From Nitrospinota bacterium (GTDB taxonomy: Bacteria > Nitrospinota > Nitrospinia > UBA9942): a stretch of DNA of 12,931 nt. Under the pieces are notes generated by a model that was given only the letters and a program-made list of their open reading frames with translations, was not told the DNA's origin and made no database searches. The DNA lies in the NCBI GenBank assembly GCA_003489165.1, contig DNJG01000152.1, forward strand, positions 1 through 12,931, in the 5' to 3' direction. Numbering within the stretch: position 1 is the stretch's first letter; each line of letters starts with the position of its first letter. This document shows positions 7,240 to 12,931 of this stretch, one piece after another. Made by a program: the position numbers and the translations under genes.

Positions 7240-8115
7240 TTAACTTGGAACTTGAAACTTGGAACTTGAAACTATTTGCGCCCCCTTTTTTAAATCTTTT
7301 AAAGCAGAGGCAATTGGCACCATGGAAATGTTATCTATTAGCCTTAAGAATCTCTTTTCTATATTACCAATCTTTAAATCAAACATAAACCTTGTCTTAA
7401 ATCCAGGCAGATTTCCGGGCCTATCCCAGAAATCCCATGGATGAAAGAAGAATATTAAAGGGAGCCCCTCCCCCTTAATCTTACTTATAGCCTTTTTAAT
7501 CACCATCCACGGAAATATTTTAAAAAAAATTCCTCCTGAAAAACCCATATTCTTTCCTGAAAGACGATATACAGATGTTGGAATTTCAAAAAGATTACCA
7601 TCTATAAAAAATGGGTGTCTCGGTGCATCAGGGATTCCATAGAGTGGAGTTTTTACAGGAAACACACTGGCATCATATTCAAACCCCATCTCCTTTAATA
7701 TACCGAAAAGCCAAGGGGTGGCAGACCATGAAGGCGCCCTGAAACCCTTTGGTATCTTCCCGGTAATACCCTCAAAGATTTTTATACATTTTTCTGTCTC
7801 TCTCTTGAATTGTTCCTTTCCAATATCTTTTAACAGATAGTGTTCATATCCATGAAGGGCAACCTCGTGACCATCTTCAGCAATACTCAAAACCATTTCA
7901 GGTTTCTTTTCGGCTATCCTTCCGAGGATAAAAAATGTTGCTTTAGTATTTTTTTCTTTCAAGAAGGAGAGAATCTTTTTTACTGCCGAAAAAAGTAAAG
8001 AATGGTCTTCTTCTTTATCATAAACTGTAAAATCAAGCTGAGGATAATTAATGTGATACCAATCCTCAATATCAAAGGTCAGAATATTTAGATGTCCGTA
8101 TGGTAGGGGAGTCAC
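7240..8115 (-). CDS. NodB-type polysaccharide deacetylase
   Basis: A 291-residue carbohydrate esterase family 4 enzyme, expected to remove N- or O-acyl groups from a glycan or lipid-linked sugar using a divalent metal. Visible motifs: TFDIEDW (residues 13-19, catalytic and metal aspartates), HGYEH (His88 and His92, metal ligands), RAPSWS (126-131) and FHPWD (His225). The DIEDW form and HPWDFWDRPGN ending resemble the PEP-CTERM-locus deacetylase subfamily (TIGR03006/DUF3473) rather than peptidoglycan deacetylases. No signal peptide is seen, so it is probably cytoplasmic. Translation starts at GTG (8113-8115), overlapping the DUF2304 stop as GTGA and preceded by AGGAAGAG. There is no in-frame ATG before residue 74. 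The last residues (about SSSKFQVPS) are encoded partly by a tandem repeat, so the C-terminus may have been rewritten. Confidence 0.88.
   Translation of the reverse strand: MTPLPYGHLNILTFDIEDWYHINYPQLDFTVYDKEEDHSLLFSAVKKILSFLKEKNTKATFFILGRIAEKKPEMVLSIAEDGHEVALHGYEHYLLKDIGKEQFKRETEKCIKIFEGITGKIPKGFRAPSWSATPWLFGILKEMGFEYDASVFPVKTPLYGIPDAPRHPFFIDGNLFEIPTSVYRLSGKNMGFSGGIFFKIFPWMVIKKAISKIKGEGLPLIFFFHPWDFWDRPGNLPGFKTRFMFDLKIGNIEKRFLRLIDNISMVPIASALKDLKKGAQIVSSSKFQVPS
7243..7273. repeat. ACTTGRA heptamer tandem repeat
   Basis: On the plus strand ACTTGGA and ACTTGAA alternate to give two exact copies of a 14-base unit (7243-7256 and 7257-7270) plus a partial third (ACT). It encodes the last codons of the deacetylase, with the stop lying just past the repeat edge (7240-7242), and it is immediately upstream of the ArnT-like gene start. 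I recall similar CTTGGAACTTGAAAC-type strings from other bacterial genomes, but this is unverified. Confidence 0.85.
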
Positions 8116-8498
8116 TTTTTCTCTTCCTTTTTTCCAGCATTGTCATTGCGAGGGGAAGCAATCTCAAAAGCCTCAAGTTTCTCTTTAAGGATGGCGTGCT
8201 CCTGTATCAGAGTCCTTACTTTATTCTCATGTTCTGATAACAATATAGAAAAGCGAATTAATACCCATAGGACTACAGTAATAAGAATGAGAAAGAGTGC
8301 GGCTGGACCATACTCAATTCCAAGAAAAGCTGCAATTGTATCAATTAAGGGACGGGAGATGGATATTAGAAGAAAGAACAAGGCTACAGCAAACCAGATC
8401 AGGGAATACTCATCCCTTATCTTCTGTCTCCTGATTAAATTAAAGACAAAAATAAAGAGAAAAATTGATACCCCTATGCCAAGAAATTCAATTCTCAA
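8112..8498 (-). CDS. DUF2304 small membrane protein
   Basis: A 128-residue protein with three membrane segments at about 3-22, 33-52 and 67-85, followed by a charged, probably coiled-coil region (SEHENKVRTLIQEHAILKEK). The RDEYSLIWF block after the first segment is typical of DUF2304 proteins, which are commonly found beside GT2 glycosyltransferases. The start is TTG at 8496-8498, supported by GGGGAGG eight bases upstream and the absence of any other internal methionine. The C-terminal IASPRNDN (about 113-120) is encoded by an ATTGC...GCAAT repeat, so the tail looks like an insertion. It likely anchors or pairs with the membrane-segment-free GT2 enzyme upstream, although a 166-base repeat-filled spacer separates them. 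Role is inferred. Confidence 0.78.
   Translation of the reverse strand: MRIEFLGIGVSIFLFIFVFNLIRRQKIRDEYSLIWFAVALFFLLISISRPLIDTIAAFLGIEYGPAALFLILITVVLWVLIRFSILLSEHENKVRTLIQEHAILKEKLEAFEIASPRNDNAGKKEEKK
8142..8163. repeat. ATTGC...GCAAT palindromic repeat inside the DUF2304 gene
   Basis: On the minus strand the element reads GATTGCTTCC then CCTCGCAATGAC. Its ATTGC and GCAAT arms can pair. It closely resembles a widely dispersed bacterial repeat (ATTGCTTC...CTCGCAATGAC) that I recall from many genomes. Here it is read in frame as IASPRND near the C-terminus of the DUF2304 protein, with no frame disruption. Repeat identity is from memory; position and palindrome are directly visible. Confidence 0.7.
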
Positions 8499-8506
8499 TT
8501 TTTAAA

Positions 8507-8513
8507 CCTCCCC
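8507..8513 (-). promoter_or_regulatory. Ribosome-binding site supporting the TTG start of DUF2304
   Basis: On the minus strand GGGGAGG is followed by about eight A/T-rich bases and then TTG AGA ATT. With no ATG in the frame this site is the main argument for the rare TTG start at 8498. Confidence 0.65.
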
Positions 8514-8531
8514 AGAACAAAAACCTAATAA

Positions 8532-8645
8532 GCCACTGAGACACACAGTATAAAGCAGGTAGAGGTAAAGGTAGAGACAGAAAAATCTTTATCTTTACCT
8601 GTTCCTTTACCTCATTTTTTCTCTGTGTCTCCGTGCCTCTGTGGC
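8532..8645. repeat. Large imperfect inverted repeat between GT2 and DUF2304 genes
   Basis: The outer left arm GCCACTGAGACACACAG (8532-8548) pairs with the right arm at 8621-8645, whose reverse strand begins GCCACAGAGGCACGGAGACA; the right arm has eight extra bases. The inner arms are runs of AGGTA(A/G)AGG-like units: 8557-8580 on the left, and the complement at 8587-8612 on the right. The whole element fills most of the 166-base spacer and could form a long hairpin in RNA or DNA. The CCACAGAGGCACGGAGACACAGAG-type end resembles a dispersed repeat I recall from other bacteria. It may act as an attenuator or mRNA-processing point in the operon, or be a non-autonomous mobile repeat. No transposase-like reading frame lies inside it. 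Confidence 0.78.
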
Positions 8646-8664
8646 AAATTTTTATAATTTCCTA

Positions 8665-9360
8665 TTAACGGCTGAAGCGGGCAAAGATCGCAAGCATTAC
8701 TTTGAACATATAGTAAACAGTCCTCAACGGAGTTATAGAAGATTCACCCGCAGTCCTTTCCTTCATTATAACAGGGACTTCTTTGATTCTGAATCCGTTT
8801 TTTGCGAGCAATACAACTGATTCAGGTTCAGGATAATCGCTGGGGTAGTAACGGGTAAGAAATTTTATAGCCTCCCTTGAATATGCCCTGAAACCTGATG
8901 TATTGTCTGTTATCCTCTGTTGAATCAAAGTGGAGTTTACAATTTTAAAGATAAAATTCCCGAGCCTTCTCATCGGTGACGATAAGAAACCTTTTTTCTC
9001 TAAGTAACGGGAGCCTATTGACATATCAGCAATACCATCTATGACAGGTGTCAGCACCTTTCTTACCTCTGATGCCATGTGCTGGCCATCACCATCTATC
9101 TGAACTGCAATATTATAATTGGCATTTAATGCATAGCGAAAACCTGTCTGGACTGCACCGCCTATTCCGAGGTTTATCGGCAGGTCAATCAGCCTCACGC
9201 CATTTTTTGATCTTACTGCACTGGCGGTGCCATCAGTTGAGGCATCATTTATAACCACTATATCTGCCTCTGGAAGATGGCTCTTTATATCATCTATAAC
9301 ACCGCTAATAGAATCTTCTTCATTATATGCAGGGACTATTGCTAATATATTTTTATTCAT
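8665..9360 (-). CDS. Family 2 glycosyltransferase (DPM1-like)
   Basis: A 231-residue GT-A glycosyltransferase of the dolichyl/polyprenyl-phosphate sugar synthase type, which moves a sugar from a nucleotide donor to a lipid-phosphate carrier on the cytoplasmic face. Motifs in order: VPAYNEEDSI (9-18), VVINDASTDGT (35-45), the metal-binding DGDGQH (89-94), and SGFRAYSREAI further on. It ends at about the length of the catalytic domain, with no C-terminal membrane helices such as ArnC or GtrB have. The neighbouring DUF2304 protein may supply the membrane anchor. The ATG at 9360 overlaps the end of the FemAB-like gene (ATGA), so the two are coupled. The sugar and carrier cannot be deduced. Confidence 0.88.
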   Translation of the reverse strand: MNKNILAIVPAYNEEDSISGVIDDIKSHLPEADIVVINDASTDGTASAVRSKNGVRLIDLPINLGIGGAVQTGFRYALNANYNIAVQIDGDGQHMASEVRKVLTPVIDGIADMSIGSRYLEKKGFLSSPMRRLGNFIFKIVNSTLIQQRITDNTSGFRAYSREAIKFLTRYYPSDYPEPESVVLLAKNGFRIKEVPVIMKERTAGESSITPLRTVYYMFKVMLAIFARFSR

Positions 9361-10424
9361 GCTGTATAAAGCTGTTTTACAAGATAATTTCCTATTAAAT
9401 TAGTAACAGTTGTTGGGAGTCTCCGCCAGACAAAAGAGTAAATATTAAAAAGCGGGCTTTCTTCTAAATTAAAAAATTTTTCTCTATTTTCCTTTTCATC
9501 TTCAGCAAAAAGATATTGATAATATAGTTGAACCGGCTCTGCCCCCCATTGTTTTTTAAACTCGTATGTCCCTCTTCCTGCCTGACTTCTGCCCATATCA
9601 AAGACAGAGAAACCATCTCTTGCCCCCTGCTGTATTGCCTCCCAATACATGAGATTATTGGGACACAAAGAATTATACTCTACAAGGGTCGCTGCATAAG
9701 GATTACTTAATGTATCACTAAAAGATATAAGTAACATCCCGCCAATAACCTTACCTTTATACCGTGCAAGAATTATTCTGGAATTATTATTAAAGTTCTT
9801 AATTATTGACTCTATATATTTCTTAGGATATGCAGGAAATGAAAGCTCTTTCATCCTCTTTGAAAACACATGATAGAAGCTATCAATAAAGTATTTGTCT
9901 TTTCCGGTAACAATCTCAATACCTGATTTTTGTGCTTTCCTTATCTGATTTCTTACTTTAGGAGTAAATCCCTCCCATAGTTTTTCTGCACCTTTGGATA
10001 AGTCTATTTGAAAAGTGAAGTTATCTTTCCTTGTAAAAAGGGTATCGGACATGAAAGGGATAATCTGTCTTATCTCCACATACCTTGCGCCACAATCTTT
10101 TATTAATTGACTTAACCTATCAATCACTGGAGTTGGGTCTACATTAAATCCATTCAGGCAAATACCCGATTGTGTAATATAGGGTGTAGAAATAAGAAAA
10201 GAACCTTTACCAATAAGCGGGCTTTTTATAAGGATAAGGGGCAGGATTCCTCTGACTTTTTTATTGCCTTTTATTAAAAGGTAAAAGGTCTTAAAACCAA
10301 ATACTTCCTCATAAACTGCCTTCCAGTCAAAAAGGGATGCAAATGAGGCATTCTCACTCTCACTTAAAAATCTGTTCCACTCCTCTTTTGCCTCATCACC
10401 ATTTACAACATCTACATTGATCAT
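9357..10424 (-). CDS. FemAB/GNAT-like protein, PEP-CTERM-associated type
   Basis: A 355-residue cytoplasmic protein of the FemAB-like acyl/aminoacyl-transferase superfamily (two GNAT-related folds). The N-terminal half has SFASLFDWKAVYEEVFGF; the C-terminal half has the more conserved block from PKVRNQIRKAQKSGIEIV through VIGGMLLISF to FDMGRSQAGRGTYEFKKQWG. That last block resembles the PEP-CTERM-system FemAB-like proteins (TIGR03019). True FemAB proteins add amino acids to lipid II using aminoacyl-tRNA; the reaction of this subgroup is unknown to me. The ATG at 10424 has no clear ribosome-binding site, and the spacer before it is filled by an inverted repeat. No exosortase or PEP-CTERM target is visible in this window. 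The stop overlaps the GT2 start by four bases. Confidence 0.8.
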   Translation of the reverse strand: MINVDVVNGDEAKEEWNRFLSESENASFASLFDWKAVYEEVFGFKTFYLLIKGNKKVRGILPLILIKSPLIGKGSFLISTPYITQSGICLNGFNVDPTPVIDRLSQLIKDCGARYVEIRQIIPFMSDTLFTRKDNFTFQIDLSKGAEKLWEGFTPKVRNQIRKAQKSGIEIVTGKDKYFIDSFYHVFSKRMKELSFPAYPKKYIESIIKNFNNNSRIILARYKGKVIGGMLLISFSDTLSNPYAATLVEYNSLCPNNLMYWEAIQQGARDGFSVFDMGRSQAGRGTYEFKKQWGAEPVQLYYQYLFAEDEKENREKFFNLEESPLFNIYSFVWRRLPTTVTNLIGNYLVKQLYTA

Positions 10425-10440
10425 AAGAATAAAAACTTGA

Positions 10441-10514
10441 TTAATCCGCAGATTACGCAGATTTTACAGATTAAGACTTTTAAAAATATTTTTATCTGTG
10501 TTCATCTGTGGTTA
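10441..10514. repeat. CAGATT-type inverted repeat downstream of secA
   Basis: The left side carries three CAGATT units at an exact nine-base period (10449, 10458, 10467). The right side carries two ATCTGTG units at a ten-base period (10494, 10504), which read CACAGAT on the other strand. The two sides are therefore inverted. A perfect palindrome, TAAAAATATTTTTA (10481-10494), lies between them. The element occupies most of the 103-base gap between secA and the FemAB-like gene. It could end secA transcription or insulate the next operon, though the classic GC-rich stem plus T-run is lacking. Similar CCGCAGATTACGCAGATT strings are familiar to me from other bacterial genomes (unverified). Confidence 0.75.
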
Positions 10515-10527
10515 CATTAAACTTTTT

Positions 10528-12931
10528 TCATGCCCCGCAGCATTTTTTATATTTCTTTCCGCTTCCACATGGGCATGGGTCATTTCTACCTACCTTTTCT
10601 ACGTCTCTCTTTGACTGAGATGGCGTTCCGCCTCCGCCTCCCCCTTCACCCCTGTGTTCAATCACCCTCTGTTTCTTTTGGGTTATCTCAGCCCTTGCCT
10701 CTCGGACAGGCTGGATTTTGAAAACATATTCTGTTATCTCCTCCTTTATCCTCTGCATCATTGCTGCGAAGGCATCAAAACCCTCTTTTTTATATTCATT
10801 CAATGGATTTTTCTGTGCATAACCCCTGAAACCTATCCCTTCTTTAATATGGTCCATGACGAGGAGGTGGTCCTTCCACTGATTGTCAATAATCTGGAGC
10901 ATGACCATCTTCTCCAAATATCTCATCATTTCACTTCCAATCTCTGACTCCTTTTTCTCATATTTCTGTTCCAACGCCTCACGAAGTGCCTCTTTTAGTG
11001 ACTCAAGATTGATATCATTTTTATTAAAACTCTTTCCACCATCAATTGATACTGCCCCGTTATCTGATGTTATATTCAGTGAGAACTGCCTTATTAGAGA
11101 ATCCCTTAAACCATTCATATCCCAATCTTCAGGATGTCTCCCCTCATCGGCATAGATACCCACTGTTTCGTCCAATACCTCTTCCAACATCTCAAAGAAC
11201 ATCTCCTTTAAATTCTCACCCTCTAAGACCTGTTTCCTCTGCTCATATATAACCTCTCTCTGTTTATTCATTACATCGTCATATTCAAGGAGGTGTTTTC
11301 TTATATCAAAATTATGCGCCTCAACCTTTCTCTGAGCATTCTCAATTGCCTTTGTTATCATCTTATGCTCAATAGGCTGGTCTTCCTCCATCCCGAGTTT
11401 TTCCATCAAGCCAGATATCCTGTCAGAACCAAAAATTCTAAGGAGGTCATCTTCCAAAGATAGATAAAACCTTGATGAGCCGGGGTCACCCTGTCTTCCT
11501 GAACGGCCTCTTAACTGATTGTCAATTCGTCTTGCCTCATGCCTCTCTGTCCCAAGAATATGAAGTCCCCCAAGACTTATTACCTTTTGTTTTTCATTTT
11601 CACACTGATTTTTAAGCCCTTCATATACCTTTTTTCTTTCATCAGGTGACAGCTCAGATTCATTTTCATACTGCCTTTTTGCAAGAAAATCAGGGTTGCC
11701 CCCAAGGAGTATGTCTGTCCCTCTCCCTGCCATATTTGTTGCAATAGTAACAGCACCAAACCTTCCAGCCTGTGCAACTATCTCTGCCTCTTTCTCATGA
11801 TATTTGGCATTGAGGACATGGTGTTTTATCCCCTTCTTTTTAAGCATATCGCTTATCCCCTCTGATTTCTCAATAGAGATTGTCCCGACTAATATAGGCT
11901 GACCATTTTTATTAAGCTCCTCTATCTCCCTCACAATTGCATTATACTTTTCTTTTTCTGTCCTGTAGATTACATCAGAATAGTCAGCCCTTATCATGGA
12001 CTTATTCGGTGGGATTACAAGAACCTCTAACTTATATATCTCATGGAACTCTGCAGCCTCCGTATCGGCAGTTCCAGTCATGCCAGCAAGTTTATTGTAA
12101 ATCCTGAAATAATTCTGAAATGTAATTGTGGCAAGGGTCTGGTTCTCATTTTCAATCTTGCATCTTTCTTTTGCCTCCACAGCCTGATGAAGCCCGTCAC
12201 TCCATCTCCTCCCCGGCATCAATCTCCCTGTAAATTCATCTACAATGACAACCTGGTCATCCTTTACTATATAATCCACATCCCTTTTAAACAGTGTATG
12301 CGCCTTTAATCCCTGATTGACATGATGGAGTATCTCTATATTGGACGGGTCATACAGATTTTCCACTGATAGAAGCCCCTCCGCCTTTGCAACACCATCT
12401 TCCGTCAGTGTCGCACTTCTTGCCTTCTCGTCAATCTGATAGTCTGCATCCTTTTTCATACTTGGAATTATCTTGTCAATCTTATAATATTTATCTGTAG
12501 ATTCTTCAGCTGGTCCTGAGATGATAAGAGGCGTCCTTGCCTCATCTATCAGGATGCTGTCAACCTCGTCAACAATGGCATAATTAAGCTCCTTCTGGAC
12601 ATAGGCATCTATTGAGAATTTCATATTATCTCTCAAGTAATCAAACCCAAACTCGTTATTTGTTCCGTAAGTAACATCACACCTGTATGCATCCTGTCTC
12701 TTCCTATCATCCATATCATGCTGTATTATACCTACAGACATTCCGAGGAATTTATAAATCTCACCCATCCAACTGGCATCCCTTTTGGCAAGATAGTCAT
12801 TTACAGTAATAACATGTACACCCTTATCTGTGAGACTGTTGAGATAAACCGGAAGGGTTGCCACAAGGGTCTTACCCTCTCCTGTCTTCATTTCTGCAAT
12901 CTTCCCTTCATGGAGGGCAATACCTCCTATA
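10528..12931 (-). CDS. secA: Preprotein translocase ATPase SecA (5' end beyond window)
   Basis: The motor ATPase of the Sec pathway, driving unfolded proteins through SecYEG. The window holds the last 800 residues. Reading continues in frame to the edge through IGGIALHEGKIAE, and about 85-90 N-terminal residues are judged missing against usual SecA length. Present: Walker A MKTGEGKT, the VITVNDYLAKRDA block, DEAD-type motif DEVDSILIDEARTP, the preprotein-binding region, GTADTEAAEF, TNMAGRGTDILLGGNP, and QLRGRSGRQGDPGSSRF for the second motor domain. The helical scaffold and wing follow. A glycine-rich linker (EGGGGGGTP) joins the C-terminal zinc motif CPCGSGKKYKKCC (C-x-C-x8-C-C), which binds SecB or ribosomes in characterised SecAs. 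All key motifs look intact. It is probably a housekeeping gene independent of the glycan block downstream. Confidence 0.97.
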   Translation of the reverse strand, partial: IGGIALHEGKIAEMKTGEGKTLVATLPVYLNSLTDKGVHVITVNDYLAKRDASWMGEIYKFLGMSVGIIQHDMDDRKRQDAYRCDVTYGTNNEFGFDYLRDNMKFSIDAYVQKELNYAIVDEVDSILIDEARTPLIISGPAEESTDKYYKIDKIIPSMKKDADYQIDEKARSATLTEDGVAKAEGLLSVENLYDPSNIEILHHVNQGLKAHTLFKRDVDYIVKDDQVVIVDEFTGRLMPGRRWSDGLHQAVEAKERCKIENENQTLATITFQNYFRIYNKLAGMTGTADTEAAEFHEIYKLEVLVIPPNKSMIRADYSDVIYRTEKEKYNAIVREIEELNKNGQPILVGTISIEKSEGISDMLKKKGIKHHVLNAKYHEKEAEIVAQAGRFGAVTIATNMAGRGTDILLGGNPDFLAKRQYENESELSPDERKKVYEGLKNQCENEKQKVISLGGLHILGTERHEARRIDNQLRGRSGRQGDPGSSRFYLSLEDDLLRIFGSDRISGLMEKLGMEEDQPIEHKMITKAIENAQRKVEAHNFDIRKHLLEYDDVMNKQREVIYEQRKQVLEGENLKEMFFEMLEEVLDETVGIYADEGRHPEDWDMNGLRDSLIRQFSLNITSDNGAVSIDGGKSFNKNDINLESLKEALREALEQKYEKKESEIGSEMMRYLEKMVMLQIIDNQWKDHLLVMDHIKEGIGFRGYAQKNPLNEYKKEGFDAFAAMMQRIKEEITEYVFKIQPVREARAEITQKKQRVIEHRGEGGGGGGTPSQSKRDVEKVGRNDPCPCGSGKKYKKCCGA

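Noticed and set aside
8532..8645. The spacer inverted repeat as a complete insertion sequence
   Set aside because: Too short to encode a transposase, and no clear flanking target duplication is visible.
10441..10514. CAGATT units as a mini CRISPR array
   Set aside because: Units are six bases at a nine-base step with no unique spacers of CRISPR length and no cas genes nearby.
10621..10660. Glycine-rich codon run near the secA 3' end as a frameshift or assembly artefact
   Set aside because: The frame is open on both sides and the zinc motif follows correctly. Variable Gly-rich linkers before the SecA zinc domain are common.
10654..10947. Plus-strand open frame antisense to the secA 3' end
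   Set aside because: Shadow of the conserved SecA coding sequence; no independent support.

Overview
The window looks like a piece of chromosome from a moderately AT-rich, Gram-negative (diderm) bacterium. The evidence is a tandem lptF-lptG pair for lipopolysaccharide export, exported lipoproteins (one with a twin-arginine signal), and a surface-glycan gene set of the kind found near PEP-CTERM/exosortase exopolysaccharide loci. The sequence alone does not fix the phylum. Nitrospirota or a deltaproteobacterial-type lineage would fit, but that is a low-confidence guess. No tRNA, rRNA, CRISPR array, integrase or transposase was seen.

Layout. Positions 1-785 (plus strand) hold a decaying accessory patch. 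It has an intact small antitoxin gene (55-240), its RelE/ParE-type toxin broken by one frameshift near position 422, and the two ends of a nucleotidyltransferase-like gene (523-724) joined after loss of its middle. All confident genes from 786 to the right edge lie on the minus strand, so they are read from high to low coordinates. They begin with secA, which is cut by the right edge. An inverted-repeat spacer follows, then a FemAB-like protein and a family 2 glycosyltransferase with ATGA overlap. A second, larger inverted-repeat spacer comes next, then DUF2304 and a NodB-type deacetylase with GTGA overlap. After those come an ArnT-like membrane glycosyltransferase, a DUF6599-type lipoprotein, a multi-span membrane protein and a Tat lipoprotein of the DUF362 family, all four with overlapping ends. 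A 51-residue conserved-looking small protein follows, and then lptF and lptG.

How the genes may work together. GT2 enzyme, small DUF2304 membrane protein, NodB deacetylase and ArnT-like transferase are the parts list of a polyprenyl-phosphate-sugar route: charge the lipid carrier, trim the sugar, transfer it outside the inner membrane. The FemAB-like and deacetylase proteins resemble the PEP-CTERM-associated families, so an exopolysaccharide role is the main alternative. The lipoprotein, membrane protein and Tat protein downstream are translationally coupled to the ArnT-like gene and have no assigned job. They are the best candidates here for an undescribed envelope module.

Four different short repeats sit at gene boundaries in the glycan block. 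Two are large inverted repeats in spacers. One is an ACTTGRA tandem that supplies the C-terminus of the deacetylase. One is an ATTGC...GCAAT palindrome read in frame as the C-terminal tail of the DUF2304 protein.
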